This document shows, piece after piece, positions 17,717-26,857 of a stretch of 64,000 nt of DNA (its first letter is position 1; the number at the start of each line of letters is the position of its first letter). The notes under the pieces were generated by a model. That model had not been told where the DNA came from, made no database searches, and saw only the letters and a list, made by a program, of their open reading frames with translations. The stretch is from the NCBI GenBank assembly GCA_016743945.1, contig JADGFI010000025.1, forward strand, positions 17,768 through 81,767. Reading direction: 5' to 3'. The translations under genes were made by a program, and so were the position numbers. This DNA is from Desulfobacteraceae bacterium (GTDB lineage Bacteria; Desulfobacterota; Desulfobacteria; Desulfobacterales; Desulfobacteraceae).

Positions 17717-18502
17717 ATGAGTGACACCCAGACACTGACCATCATATTATTTATATTTGGTGCCTGCATCGGCAGTTTTCTAAATGTATGCATTTTCAGA
17801 ATTCCTCAAAAAAAATCCATTGCTTTCCCAGGTTCATTTTGCCCCATCTGCAAAGAAAACATCCCTTTTTATTGCAATATCCCCGTTCTGAGCTATCTGT
17901 TTTTACACGGCCGCTGCAAACACTGCAAAAATCCGATATCCATCCGATATCCTCTTGTAGAGACGCTGACGGGGATTTTCCCTGTTTTCCTTTTTTTAAA
18001 ATTCGGCCTAACCCCTCCCCTGTTTTTCTGGTTTGGCTTTATTTGCGTGTTAATCGTCATCTCCTTAATTGATTTTGACCACCAGATTATTCCTGATATC
18101 ATTTCCCTGCCCGGCATCGTTATTTTTTCATCCTCTGCAGTGTTCATCCCGGAAATGTCATTTTCTTCTGTATTAATGGGTATTTTCACCGGTGGCGGCA
18201 TTCTATACGCCATTGCGCTTCTCTATTTCAAACTCAGAAAGACAGAAGGGATGGGAGGCGGGGATATCAAACTTCTGGCCATGATAGGGGCTGCCACCGG
18301 CATAGAAGGGGTGATGTTCACCATTTTCACAGCCTCACTTCTGGGAACTTTTGCCGGAATCTGTATCATACTCGCCACAAAAGAAAATCACCACCAGCTT
18401 AAAATTCCCTTTGGCCCCTATCTATCCGCCGGTGCAATTTTATATATATTTTTTGGAGAAAATCTAATTCAATGGTATTTACGCGCATTGGCCGGCTATT
18501 AA
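17717..18502 (+). CDS. pilD: Prepilin peptidase / N-methyltransferase (A24)
   Basis: A bifunctional prepilin leader peptidase. CPICKENIP and CKHCKNP (residues 35-75) form the two CxxC zinc pairs of the methyltransferase part. The catalytic aspartates lie in LIDFDHQIIPD and GMGGGDIKLL. Eight or so membrane helices span the rest; 261 aa is the normal length. It processes type IV pilins or type II pseudopilins. The two GspE/PilB-type ATPases elsewhere in the window may serve the same machines. Confidence 0.94.
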   Translation: MSDTQTLTIILFIFGACIGSFLNVCIFRIPQKKSIAFPGSFCPICKENIPFYCNIPVLSYLFLHGRCKHCKNPISIRYPLVETLTGIFPVFLFLKFGLTPPLFFWFGFICVLIVISLIDFDHQIIPDIISLPGIVIFSSSAVFIPEMSFSSVLMGIFTGGGILYAIALLYFKLRKTEGMGGGDIKLLAMIGAATGIEGVMFTIFTASLLGTFAGICIILATKENHHQLKIPFGPYLSAGAILYIFFGENLIQWYLRALAGY

Positions 18503-18507
18503 CATCA

Positions 18508-18972
18508 TCAGCCGTCGTAACAAACCTCGATAACCATCTTCCCTTTTGTTGTCCGAAAAGGAAGCACCAGGACCTGACCGCCATCCTTAATATGCTCAAT
18601 ATTTTCATCCGCACCCGCACAAACTTTTACAAACTTCACCTTTACTCGTTTATCCATTTCAGCGATTTTAGTGGTAACATGACCTGCAATCATATTGCTG
18701 ATTTCACCAACGGCATCGGTAATTTCTTCATTAATTTCAGTCATATCCTCACCAAACATGGCCGAAACAATACCCAAGATGCATTTTTCCGAAAAACTGA
18801 TAGCAGCAGACCCCTTCAGGTCGCCACTAATTTCTATAATTCCGGAAATATCCCCCTGGGGTCTGCTATCTTTTTTCAAAAAAGGGGGCTCCGGCTTTAC
18901 TTTAACAAATGCCGTGGTGTCAAGAATGTGCAAAGCACCCTCGACAAACGGATTTACAAGTGTTACATCCAT
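18508..18972 (-). CDS. CheX-like chemotaxis phosphatase domain protein
   Basis: A 154-aa single-domain CheX/CheC-type protein. ITDAVGEISNMIAGHV near residue 85 carries the Glu and Asn used to hydrolyse phospho-CheY. GSAAISFSEKC and the C-terminal beta strands fit the fold. AGGAG precedes the ATG. It is convergent with pilD, only five bases apart. No CheY or CheA lies nearby, so its partner response regulator is unknown. Confidence 0.8.
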   Translation of the reverse strand: MDVTLVNPFVEGALHILDTTAFVKVKPEPPFLKKDSRPQGDISGIIEISGDLKGSAAISFSEKCILGIVSAMFGEDMTEINEEITDAVGEISNMIAGHVTTKIAEMDKRVKVKFVKVCAGADENIEHIKDGGQVLVLPFRTTKGKMVIEVCYDG

Positions 18973-19051
18973 AATATTCTCCTATTTTAATCAATTTTAT
19001 GTTTTTTACTAAAAACTGGCAATGAATTTTTTTAAAAATATGAATAAATAC

Positions 19052-19080
19052 TTGACAGGCCCGCCCCAACGACCTAAAGT
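19052..19080 (+). promoter_or_regulatory. Sigma-70-type promoter of the HU gene
   Basis: TTGACA (19052-19057) and TAAAGT (19075-19080) are separated by exactly 17 bases, about 100 bases before the HU start. The leader between is AT-rich. Confidence 0.7.
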
Positions 19081-19180
19081 ACGCAAAAGCTGATTTAAAT
19101 TTATTTAACTTTAGGAAATGTTTTTGAAAAGCAAATTTTGTAGTTTGTAATTTCTAAAACCTAAAAAAAGGAGTGATACG

Positions 19181-19450
19181 ATGAACAAAGGCGATTTAAT
19201 CAACAAGGTTTCAGAAGTGCTGAATAGTAAAAAAGACGCTCAAGCTGCTGTTGATTGCACAATCAAAGCGATAACCGATGCTCTTTCCAGCAACGACTCT
19301 GTTACGTTAGTTGGCTTTGGAACATTTAAAACTGCAGAAAGAAAAGCAAGAAAAGGAAGAAACCCTCAGACTGGTAAAGAAATCGATATCCCCGCCAGAA
19401 ATGTTCCGAAATTTGTTCCCGGCAAAGCATTAAAAGACGCCGTAAAGTAA
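19181..19450 (+). CDS. hup: HU-family DNA-binding protein
   Basis: An 89-aa nucleoid protein of the HU/IHF family. The arm and signature region [19 protein letters not shown] and [14 protein letters not shown] are complete. It dimerises and bends DNA with low sequence preference; HU rather than IHF is favoured by the sequence between strands, but this is not certain. AAGGAG lies nine bases upstream of the ATG. A strong promoter and a terminator hairpin bracket it as a single-gene unit. Confidence 0.93.
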   Translation: MNKGDLINKVSEVLNSKKDAQAAVDCTIKAITDALSSNDSVTLVGFGTFKTAERKARKGRNPQTGKEIDIPARNVPKFVPGKALKDAVK

Positions 19451-19470
19451 TCGAAGTCACTTGGTGATAT

Positions 19471-19509
19471 ATTCAGGCAGTATTTGAATCATTAGAATAC
19501 TGCCTGAAT
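19471..19509 (+). terminator. Terminator-like hairpin after HU
   Basis: Perfect 14-base arms (attcaggcagtatt and its complement) flank an 11-base loop, followed by cgacttttccc. The T-run is short, so termination strength is uncertain. Confidence 0.7.
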
Positions 19510-19521
19510 CGACTTTTCCCC

Positions 19522-20277
19522 ATGAGTTTAAAAACAGAAGGCATCTTTATGCCGTCGGTTGGTGTGGATTTGGTTTTCAATATGAATGCCTTAAATCCCA
19601 TATCACGATCATCCATCATCCACGACGTCGATTATCAAAAAAAGATCATCACCATTGCTCAGCCACTGGTACCGATTACCCGCACAACCGCCTACGATCA
19701 ATTACATCTCACAACGATTATTCCCAGTAAACAACACCGAATCAGGGTAGGAATTCAATGTCAGCCCACAGAATTTGTAAACCAATATCGCCTTGCCAAT
19801 CAAACGATCTCACAGGCCGTTATTCTCAAATATCAACTCCCGGTAAAAGAAACCAATATTCGCGCCGCATTTCGACTCCCTTTAAGTCAAAAATATACCA
19901 TTCGAGCAAAAATTAAATACAAGGGTGGGGACTATTATACCCCAAACGACTTTAGCATCAAAGATATCTCTTTTACAGGAATGGGGTTAATTATCCCCAA
20001 AAAAAGAACCGCCCCCCCCAACCCTTTGACAGGGTTAAAAAGAACAACTATTATTTCCCTGGGCATACTGCTGATGGATGGAGAAAAAGAAAAACCCGTT
20101 GGGGCATTTCCTCTGAAAGCTGAAGTTATAAGGGTCAATAGAAATTATTCAGATTCACACGTTCAGGTTGGCTTAAAAATATTAGACATGGACGAAAAAA
20201 ATGAAAACTTGCTAAACCGCTTCATCCATACGGCTCAAATTGATCAACTAAAAAAGTTCAGTGTCAGAAGAGACTAA
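19522..20277 (+). CDS. PilZ-domain protein, probable cyclic-di-GMP receptor
   Basis: A 251-aa protein with an N-terminal YcgR-N-like beta domain and a C-terminal PilZ domain. The RAAFRL stretch near residue 113 supplies an RxxxR motif, and KDISFTGMGL near 150 the D/NxSxxG motif, the two elements that bind cyclic-di-GMP. It is probably a flagellar-brake or surface-adhesion effector. Only 12 bases separate it from the HU hairpin. Its 3' end overlaps the end of the exonuclease I gene on the other strand by 30 bases. Confidence 0.8.
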   Translation: MSLKTEGIFMPSVGVDLVFNMNALNPISRSSIIHDVDYQKKIITIAQPLVPITRTTAYDQLHLTTIIPSKQHRIRVGIQCQPTEFVNQYRLANQTISQAVILKYQLPVKETNIRAAFRLPLSQKYTIRAKIKYKGGDYYTPNDFSIKDISFTGMGLIIPKKRTAPPNPLTGLKRTTIISLGILLMDGEKEKPVGAFPLKAEVIRVNRNYSDSHVQVGLKILDMDEKNENLLNRFIHTAQIDQLKKFSVRRD

Positions 20278-21687
20278 GCGTTCCAGATAGCATTTCAGCC
20301 AGGTAAGGATATCCTTCTGGAGAGGGGTCAACTCTTTTTCTTGTTCCTGAATTTCCCTTAAATCGCGCATCCCTTGAACCGCCCCATACTTCACATCGTT
20401 TCGAAACCCCTTTATCTGATCTTCAGGAAGTTTCGATGACAAGCGCCTCAAATGATCTGTATACGCCTTGTTTCGCACAGGGGAGGTAAGATCCTCAAAA
20501 TTTCTTAACAGAATCCGATTTGCCATATCCTTTACCCGGCCATTGGAAAAGCGCTCGCATTCAAGGGCCTTATTCTTAGCGCTGTGAAATCGGCTGATTT
20601 CCTTTTTCTCTAAAGAAGAAAAAAATCCGGACTGGTACAATGCCGCATCCAGATCAATTTCAGGGATCAAAGGATATTTATATTCTTGATGGTGGTGAAT
20701 GGTTTTGAAAAACCGGTCTGGATGAGACTGAATTTGTTTAATATTCTGAGCAAAGGTTTTGAGTGCCCCTGGGGTCATCTTTGCCTGAAATCTGTCCAGA
20801 CAAGGCAAAACAATCAATTGGTCCCCCGGCCGTTTCCGAATTACAAACAAATCAAATATTTGAGTTTCATTTATTTTAAATTTGTCTTCCAGATCCAGAC
20901 GGATCCAGAGGCTTTGATTCTTATAGGGTACAGAGTCCCCCACATGGATTACCGGGGCGATATAGTTATTTTTAGGTCCGAACGCGGAAGACACCATAAG
21001 GCAGACACGAAAGTCAGACGTTCCTACTCTGCACCCTTTTTCCATTGAATTGATTCTTAGGGTATCCCTGGTCTTGTTAAAAAAAGCCAGGGCATACTCC
21101 CAGACATCTCGCTGCCGGGAAAAAATCCTGACAAGTTCAATCACAGCCTCCACATCGTTCATGGCTTCATGGGCCCGACCCGATGTCACGAAACCATTTT
21201 TCTGACTGAGCAGCTCTAACTTCAGGCTGGGCCTACCATCCTCAATATATGGCCATTCTATCACATGGTCACAAAAAACCCGAAACAGTGTCGTCACCGG
21301 CAGCAAATCCATCCTGGAACATTGATTTGCATATTGGTGGGCATAGGGATCCAGTAAATTTCTATAAAAAAGAAACCGCAGGAATTCATCATCAAATCCC
21401 AGGGAATTATATCCAAGACTAATGGTTCCGGGTGTGTTAAAAAGCGCGTGAATCTTCAGAGCTGCCTGGTACTCTGTAATGCCGGATTCTAACTCTTTTT
21501 GTGTCAGACAATGGGTAATAAACGCATGGGGGGAAGGGATTATATCCTGGCGGAGCTTTATGGTGATCAATTCCCGGGAAATTTCCTTCAAAGCGGCATC
21601 TGTTCTGATGCCGGCAAAGGTCAGAATTTGATCAAAGGCTGGATTCAACCCAGAGGTTTCAACATCATAGAATAGGTAGGTTTTCAT
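20248..21687 (-). CDS. sbcB: Exodeoxyribonuclease I
   Basis: A DnaQ-fold 3'-5' single-strand DNA exonuclease of about 479 aa. FYDVETSGLNP holds the metal-binding Asp and Glu, NSLGFDDEFLR the ExoII Asp, and HEAMNDVEAVIELV the ExoIII His and Asp. The SH3-like and helical C-terminal regions are present. It works in mismatch repair and recombination. The start at 21687 is chosen because the track extension to 21753 runs through a terminator hairpin. It lies downstream of rpsI. Confidence 0.92.
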   Translation of the reverse strand: MKTYLFYDVETSGLNPAFDQILTFAGIRTDAALKEISRELITIKLRQDIIPSPHAFITHCLTQKELESGITEYQAALKIHALFNTPGTISLGYNSLGFDDEFLRFLFYRNLLDPYAHQYANQCSRMDLLPVTTLFRVFCDHVIEWPYIEDGRPSLKLELLSQKNGFVTSGRAHEAMNDVEAVIELVRIFSRQRDVWEYALAFFNKTRDTLRINSMEKGCRVGTSDFRVCLMVSSAFGPKNNYIAPVIHVGDSVPYKNQSLWIRLDLEDKFKINETQIFDLFVIRKRPGDQLIVLPCLDRFQAKMTPGALKTFAQNIKQIQSHPDRFFKTIHHHQEYKYPLIPEIDLDAALYQSGFFSSLEKKEISRFHSAKNKALECERFSNGRVKDMANRILLRNFEDLTSPVRNKAYTDHLRRLSSKLPEDQIKGFRNDVKYGAVQGMRDLREIQEQEKELTPLQKDILTWLKCYLERLVSSDTELF

Positions 21688-21703
21688 TTTTTCTTTCAAA
21701 CCC

Positions 21704-21739
21704 AAAAAAGGGAGAAGCAAAAATCTTGCTTCCCCCCTC
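21704..21739 (-). terminator. Intrinsic terminator of rplM-rpsI
   Basis: On the minus strand a GGGAAGCAA / TTGCTTCTCCC hairpin is followed at once by TTTTTT. It sits between rpsI and sbcB. Confidence 0.8.
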
Positions 21740-21768
21740 CCGGTATTTTGCAAACCGTATAAAAAAGA

Positions 21769-22164
21769 CTATCTTTTTGAAAACTGGAAGCTTGCTCTTG
21801 CGCCTTTTTTACCATATTTTTTTCGTTCTTTCTTCCTTGCATCCCGTGTCAGGAAACCGGCACTTTTCAGAATGGCTCTCAACTCAGGATCGACAAGAAC
21901 AAGGGCTTTTGACACGCCATGGCGAATTGCGCCCGCCTGACCGGTCTGCCCACCACCCATTACGGTGACTTTAATATCAAAGGCATCGCTATTGGCTGTC
22001 AGTACAAGGGGTGAAACAAGTGCTTTCCGATTAACACCGATATCGAAATACTCATCCATCTCTCTATTATTGACAACAACCTTACCTGTACCAGGCACCA
22101 GCCATACTTTGGCCACAGAGTCTTTTCGTTTGCCTGTCGCGTAAAATACGTTTCCACTTTCCAT
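21769..22164 (-). CDS. rpsI: 30S ribosomal protein S9
   Basis: A 131-aa uS9 protein. It has the [13 protein letters not shown]-terminus and ends in the conserved positively charged tail FQFSKR that reaches the P-site tRNA anticodon. [16 protein letters not shown] is the central family motif. It follows rplM by 24 bases, the usual bacterial pairing. Confidence 0.98.
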   Translation of the reverse strand: MESGNVFYATGKRKDSVAKVWLVPGTGKVVVNNREMDEYFDIGVNRKALVSPLVLTANSDAFDIKVTVMGGGQTGQAGAIRHGVSKALVLVDPELRAILKSAGFLTRDARKKERKKYGKKGARASFQFSKR

Positions 22165-22188
22165 TGATATTATCGCGTCCTTTATATC

Positions 22189-22623
22189 TTAAAGTTCAAT
22201 TGCTACAGGCTTTTGGGCAGCATGGGGATGCTGATCTCCTGCATAAACAAATAATTTTTTACAAAGTTTTCTTCCAAGCCTGTTCTTAGGGAGCATTCCC
22301 CGAACTGCTTTTTTAAGTACGTCTTCCGGCTTTTTTTCAAACAATTCCTTTGCAGTCGTCGCTTTTATACTACCGATGTATCCTGAGTGACGATAGTATG
22401 TCTTTTGATCCAGTTTATTACCGGTCAAATGGATCTTATCCGCGTTAATCACCACAATCCAGTCACCCATATCCACATGGGGAGTATAAAGGGGATTATG
22501 CTTTCCACGAATCCTGTAAGCCACCTGGGAAGCTAACCTTCCAAGGATCAGATCCTTTGCATCGATTACGCACCAATTCTCTTTGTTGTCGGATCTTTTT
22601 GCACTGTATGTATACTTTTTCAA
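22189..22623 (-). CDS. rplM: 50S ribosomal protein L13
   Basis: A 144-aa uL13 protein. [16 protein letters not shown] and the [20 protein letters not shown] motif are typical. The start is TTG at 22623, with GGAGTGA upstream at a fair distance. It is the first gene of the rplM-rpsI operon, behind a consensus-like promoter. Confidence 0.98.
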   Translation of the reverse strand: MKKYTYSAKRSDNKENWCVIDAKDLILGRLASQVAYRIRGKHNPLYTPHVDMGDWIVVINADKIHLTGNKLDQKTYYRHSGYIGSIKATTAKELFEKKPEDVLKKAVRGMLPKNRLGRKLCKKLFVYAGDQHPHAAQKPVAIEL

Positions 22624-22658
22624 TTTATCTCACTCCTGTTCATAAACACAATCCGCAA

Positions 22659-22687
22659 TATCTACATAAATTTTGCGCCCCTGTCAA
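22659..22687 (-). promoter_or_regulatory. Promoter of rplM-rpsI
   Basis: On the minus strand TTGACA (22687-22682) is followed after 17 bases by TAGATA (22664-22659), about 35 bases before the rplM start. It lies just beyond the bactofilin stop, so rplM-rpsI is separate from that block. Confidence 0.6.
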
Positions 22688-22694
22688 GCAAATT

Positions 22695-23102
22695 TTACAA
22701 TTCTATTTGCTTTTCCTTTTTAAACCCGGCCATAAAAGAGGCACTCTCTTTTCCAGGGGCAAGACGACTGGAAGTTTTGCAGGAAACCTCGGCATTTAAA
22801 ACACCCCCATTTTCAACGATTAGATCCTGGCATTCTACTTTCCCGGCACAAATCCCGGTCGCCAGTATAATCAATTCCTTGGAAGCCGCGACATCGCCTT
22901 TAAAGTTGCCACCAATGGTCAGACTGGATACCTTTGTTGAACTGGAGTTAACAACCCCATCCTCTGCAATAATGACAATATCACCGTCAATGGTTCCGGT
23001 CACCTGCCCTTTAATAATCAACTTTCCAGTGCTGGATATGGACCCGTCTATTTTAAGCTCTTTATCAATGATTGATAAGTTTTTTCTGTCTTTTTTCCCC
23101 AC
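22695..23102 (-). CDS. Bactofilin (CcmA-like polymer-forming cytoskeletal protein)
   Basis: A bactofilin-domain (DUF583) protein of about 136 aa: short beta repeats with hydrophobic periodicity, as in IDGSISSTGKLIIKGQVTG and SLTIGGNFKGDV, form the right-handed beta-helix that polymerises without nucleotide. GTG at 23102 is the likely start, with GAGGAG seven bases upstream; the track start at 23168 would overlap the upstream peptidase gene. Bactofilins position cell-wall enzymes. Being next to a Csd4-like and a Csd6-like peptidase strongly suggests a role in cell shape, as for CcmA in Helicobacter. Confidence 0.9.
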   Translation of the reverse strand: MGKKDRKNLSIIDKELKIDGSISSTGKLIIKGQVTGTIDGDIVIIAEDGVVNSSSTKVSSLTIGGNFKGDVAASKELIILATGICAGKVECQDLIVENGGVLNAEVSCKTSSRLAPGKESASFMAGFKKEKQIEL

Positions 23103-23121
23103 TGTATGTCTCCTCGCATCC

Positions 23122-24624
23122 TTATGATTTAATGTCGATATAAATCCTGCCAACTTCATTTCCCGCAAGTGTAGTTACCACATAATAGTGCCTGCCTTTT
23201 TTTTTCAGAGAAAACCTCGGAATAAGGACGCCGGCACCGGTATCAATAACATATCCCCTGTCTTCACCTGTATTTATGCTATTATTACCGACAAACCCTT
23301 TAAAATTGACCACATATTCAGAAGGGTCTATATCACCGGTAATAATATCCTCGATAATCAATTTGTCACCCAATTGAATATTCACATGACTGTAATTTTC
23401 TGCAATAAGCGTGCTACCATTAATCTTTAGTTTATAACGGATAGTGGCCGCCTCGTTTGATGCACGCCCCAAACGCTTGCTGTTGGTATCAATAGTATCA
23501 TGAAAATCTAAAAAGACACTGCCACAGGCATAGAAATCTTTTTTTGCTTCTATCCGAGTGGGTTCATTAATGATCAATTTTTTTTCCATATCATTATAAT
23601 CGTTCCCTGCCCCCAGAACATCCACACTCAATCCCCGCTCATAGTTCGCCACAATGTCATGAACTTGGATGGTATCCCCCCGGTTGATTTTCAGGCGATG
23701 CATTTTCCCTACTACAACAGGGATGGCGTCATTGACGGAAATGATCATATATTCCATCTGGGGTTTTTGTAAATCTATGCCAGGCGTCTGGGGCAAAATA
23801 CCCAAAATGTCCATAAAACCGTTAATAGCATAAATGTGTTGCCGCACCTTTAGTTCCAGGGGGAGCGCCTTAGCGGATTCAATACCAAATGCCGGTATTT
23901 TGCAAACGTTCATTGCGTAATAGGTAGCAGATCTGCGTTGTTCCTTGTGGGAGGTATCCGGATGATTGGTCCGATGATTGTTAAAATGAAAATGAATTGC
24001 CTCATCCTCGATATTCTCGTTAATTTTATCAATAACCTGTTGCGCCATAGCCTTAAGATCCACGGATGCAAGGTTTTCACCTGGATAGAGAATCGCATCA
24101 TCGGCAATCACAGATTGACCATATTTTTTTGGGTTTCTGTCCAAGGTTTTCCAGGTCGATGAATAGAAACCGGATCCCTCGTGAAGATTGATAAAACAAT
24201 CACTTTCACAAATGAGTTTTTTTAGGACATCCACTACCTTGGCTTCATAATTCAAAGTCGTGTCATCCATGAATTTACGATTCATGTCCTGATTAATCTG
24301 TCTTTCTTGTTTCAAAATAGAAGGAAAATTTGCCCTGGGCACGACAATGAGATTTCCCTTTTCAAGGGAAAAATCAGCATAAAAATCAGCCGCTAGAAAA
24401 CCGCCTGGCTCATCCCCTTGAATTCCTCCGATAATCAATAGGGTTTTCCCCGGTTTTGATCCGAATATCCGGTATACATTCAGCTCATTTTTCTCGCCTT
24501 GAAAAAAAACAGTGTGGGTTCTCTGGCCAGCCATGGCTACAGACCCGATCAGCATAACGCCCAAAAAACCCGAAAAAAGTATAATTCCAAGCTTTAATAT
24601 AGATTTCTTAAAATCAGACTTCAT
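23122..24624 (-). CDS. M99-family (Csd4/Pgp1-like) peptidoglycan carboxypeptidase
   Basis: A 500-aa exported zinc carboxypeptidase. The signal segment is about residues 12-32. The zinc site shows GGIQGDEPGG (Gln69 and Glu72) and NLHEGSGFY (His148). A glutamine in place of the usual first His is the known oddity of Helicobacter Csd4, which trims tripeptides to dipeptides and sets helical cell shape. The C-terminal half has beta domains like those of Csd4. It overlaps the upstream coiled-coil gene by 4 bases and precedes the bactofilin gene by 19 bases, so all are one operon. Confidence 0.85.
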   Translation of the reverse strand: MKSDFKKSILKLGIILFSGFLGVMLIGSVAMAGQRTHTVFFQGEKNELNVYRIFGSKPGKTLLIIGGIQGDEPGGFLAADFYADFSLEKGNLIVVPRANFPSILKQERQINQDMNRKFMDDTTLNYEAKVVDVLKKLICESDCFINLHEGSGFYSSTWKTLDRNPKKYGQSVIADDAILYPGENLASVDLKAMAQQVIDKINENIEDEAIHFHFNNHRTNHPDTSHKEQRRSATYYAMNVCKIPAFGIESAKALPLELKVRQHIYAINGFMDILGILPQTPGIDLQKPQMEYMIISVNDAIPVVVGKMHRLKINRGDTIQVHDIVANYERGLSVDVLGAGNDYNDMEKKLIINEPTRIEAKKDFYACGSVFLDFHDTIDTNSKRLGRASNEAATIRYKLKINGSTLIAENYSHVNIQLGDKLIIEDIITGDIDPSEYVVNFKGFVGNNSINTGEDRGYVIDTGAGVLIPRFSLKKKGRHYYVVTTLAGNEVGRIYIDIKS

Positions 24625-25568
24625 AAACTCGGTTCTTCCTCGGTTATATCAATGAGACTCTCAAACATCAGATCCCCATTTTCATTAAAAATATAGATGG
24701 CTGCTTTTTTGAAAAAATCCGGCCCTGCCTGATTTTCGATCCTAAATTTTACAGGTTTAAAATGTGCAATGGAAAAGTATTGTCCCTTTTTGTATTGAAC
24801 CGGTACCCCTTTGTCCAATTTTGCACTAGGGACAACCAGCCAACCTTTCTGTGATTCGTTATCCGGCTTGAGTATGGTAAATATACGCCCGGAAACGCCA
24901 CCGGGCTTATCGGATATATTCCGGATATCAAACCGCACAAGAAGATCCCCATCTGCACCATCCCGGGTAACAACAAATTTTTCAATAGCAACTATCTGCT
25001 TAACAGGCGTTTTTAATTCCAGTGCCGTCTGACCTGGTCCCTTGGCTTTCTTTTCAGCAGCCGTACCTATTTTAACTGCCGGAACCAATTTTTTAGGGGG
25101 AACTTCCACCGTGGTTTTAGGAACAGTCCCCACACTTTTTAAATCCGATTTTTTCTTGATGCCGGCTTTTTTTTCTTTTTCAGTTGCCCCTGGTGCTATA
25201 GTTGATGGTGCTGACAGCGTTGACCGGGTGCCTATCCCTGGTTCTTTTCCTGAAATAACCAGCCTCGCCATAAGCACTTCTCGTTCATTGATTAATCGAT
25301 CCACCTTTTTTACAAGTCCGGCCACTTCACGTTTAAGCCGGTTATTTTCAACGGCCTCATGGGTATAAGAATAATAGAGCCCACTGGCTGCTAAAAAACA
25401 GACAAGACTTGCCACCCCGAAAACATAGGCCAACACCTTAAGGTGCCCGGCCGATTTCATTTCCCCGAAATCATCAACCATCAGAATTCTTTTTTTTCTA
25501 CTTTTTTTATATGGAGATGGTTTTAACTGGGTTATTTCTCTTTCCAGCTCTCTCGAGATATCTTCCAT
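24621..25568 (-). CDS. Single-pass coiled-coil membrane protein of the cell-shape block, unknown family
   Basis: A 315-aa protein I do not recognise. It has a basic cytoplasmic N-terminus (KKSRKKR near residue 25), one membrane helix (about 43-65), a short coiled coil (about 72-105), a Lys/Pro/Thr-rich linker (about 110-195) and a C-terminal beta-rich domain from about 198. The layout suits a bridge between a cytoplasmic filament and periplasmic enzymes, somewhat like Helicobacter Csd5 or Csd7, but no similarity is visible by eye. AGGTGG precedes the ATG. It overlaps the Csd6-like gene by 37 bases and the Csd4-like gene by 4. Confidence 0.75.
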   Translation of the reverse strand: MEDISRELEREITQLKPSPYKKSRKKRILMVDDFGEMKSAGHLKVLAYVFGVASLVCFLAASGLYYSYTHEAVENNRLKREVAGLVKKVDRLINEREVLMARLVISGKEPGIGTRSTLSAPSTIAPGATEKEKKAGIKKKSDLKSVGTVPKTTVEVPPKKLVPAVKIGTAAEKKAKGPGQTALELKTPVKQIVAIEKFVVTRDGADGDLLVRFDIRNISDKPGGVSGRIFTILKPDNESQKGWLVVPSAKLDKGVPVQYKKGQYFSIAHFKPVKFRIENQAGPDFFKKAAIYIFNENGDLMFESLIDITEEEPSL

Positions 25569-26857
25569 AATCCACCTTTCCTCACAAGTTTAAGATGTTT
25601 TGTTCCCTGGGTTGAAAAACTGCTGGATTCATAATTCTGGAAAAAATAAACATCACAGCGATCTTTCTTTTCAATTATTTTAAAATCCTCGCCTGTCACA
25701 GTGATATAATTATATTTTTTAGCCAGTTGTCTTTTCCGGTTAACCCAGGCTTTTTTTCCAAGTCCATCCGAAGAAAAATTTGCGGCATAAATCCCGGCAT
25801 AGGCATCCATATCTTTTGAAGACCATGCTGTCAGCCAGCGTTGAAGTGTTTCCATGACCGATGCTTGTCCAGGGTTATAGTTTACCAGCTTTTGAGCGGC
25901 AGCAATCAAAGGAAAATCAGCGGTTTTATAAGCATGTGACTTTTTTTGAAGTGTATCACCTATTATTTTATAGGTTTGACCCGATTCCTCAACAAAAAAC
26001 TTTCGTTTCCCAATTAGAATTTTTTCCTTATCCTTTTCGTTGCCATGGGAAAGTATCAAATCAAACAAGACCACTATAGTTAAATTATGGGCGTATATAC
26101 CGACATTGGCCGTTTGAATCTTTAGCAACACCTTGTCTCCCATGGATTTCTTCCTTAATCCAAGCCAGGTTTCCCACCAGGAAATATTGGGTACATATTC
26201 ATCGGAATAAAAATCAAGATATTGGTGATAACTGCCGGCTTCAATGGACTGGGACCAATTATCCAAAAAGCTACGGACTCTTTTTTCCAAATCTGCCTGT
26301 AGGTTGGAATCCGTTTTTACAATTTTTTCAACAATAATCAAGGGGGTAGAATCCAGCCGAATATAATCGGCCAGAGAAAGAATATTATCATTTTCAAGGG
26401 CAATACATCCATTGGAATCCATGGGTTTTAAGGCTTTATCTGTACCATGAATCCAGATGGCAGATCCATTTTTACCCAACCGTTGATCATAAAAATTCGG
26501 ATAATCAGAAGGAAAGGCTTTTTTCCCGTATATGGGCGTAAGATAGCGATCTTCATATTCATCTGTTAAAAAATAAATCCCTTCAGGTGTTTTTTTATCG
26601 CCTGCTTTATTCTTGTCCCCAAAAATTTCACCGGTTGAACAAGCAGCAGAAAATGCAAGACTCAGACCTTTTTTTTCCTGGGAATAAACATAAATCGTCT
26701 GGCTTTGTTTTTCCACCAGAATGGCGTTTTCATTTTCCGGCAAAAGGATAATGGAATTTGGCAAATCACTACCGACAGCCTGACTCTGGGACAATACCAG
26801 AACGGCAACGAGCAAATAAACAGCAAAAGGAACTTTAAACATCATTATTATTTTCAC
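25532..26857 (-). CDS. Csd6/Pgp2-like YkuD-fold peptidase with two NTF2-like domains
   Basis: A 441-aa exported protein. After a signal peptide (to about residue 29) comes a YkuD (L,D-transpeptidase) domain with [19 protein letters not shown], which holds the catalytic His and Cys. The Arg that normally follows the Cys in transpeptidases (CIR) is Ala here. Two NTF2-like domains follow (about 195-290 and 325-441). YkuD plus NTF2 is the build of Helicobacter Csd6 and Campylobacter Pgp2, which act as L,D-carboxypeptidases; those have one NTF2 domain. It starts with GTG overlapping the ruvB stop. Confidence 0.83.
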   Translation of the reverse strand: MKIIMMFKVPFAVYLLVAVLVLSQSQAVGSDLPNSIILLPENENAILVEKQSQTIYVYSQEKKGLSLAFSAACSTGEIFGDKNKAGDKKTPEGIYFLTDEYEDRYLTPIYGKKAFPSDYPNFYDQRLGKNGSAIWIHGTDKALKPMDSNGCIALENDNILSLADYIRLDSTPLIIVEKIVKTDSNLQADLEKRVRSFLDNWSQSIEAGSYHQYLDFYSDEYVPNISWWETWLGLRKKSMGDKVLLKIQTANVGIYAHNLTIVVLFDLILSHGNEKDKEKILIGKRKFFVEESGQTYKIIGDTLQKKSHAYKTADFPLIAAAQKLVNYNPGQASVMETLQRWLTAWSSKDMDAYAGIYAANFSSDGLGKKAWVNRKRQLAKKYNYITVTGEDFKIIEKKDRCDVYFFQNYESSSFSTQGTKHLKLVRKGGLWKISRESWKEK

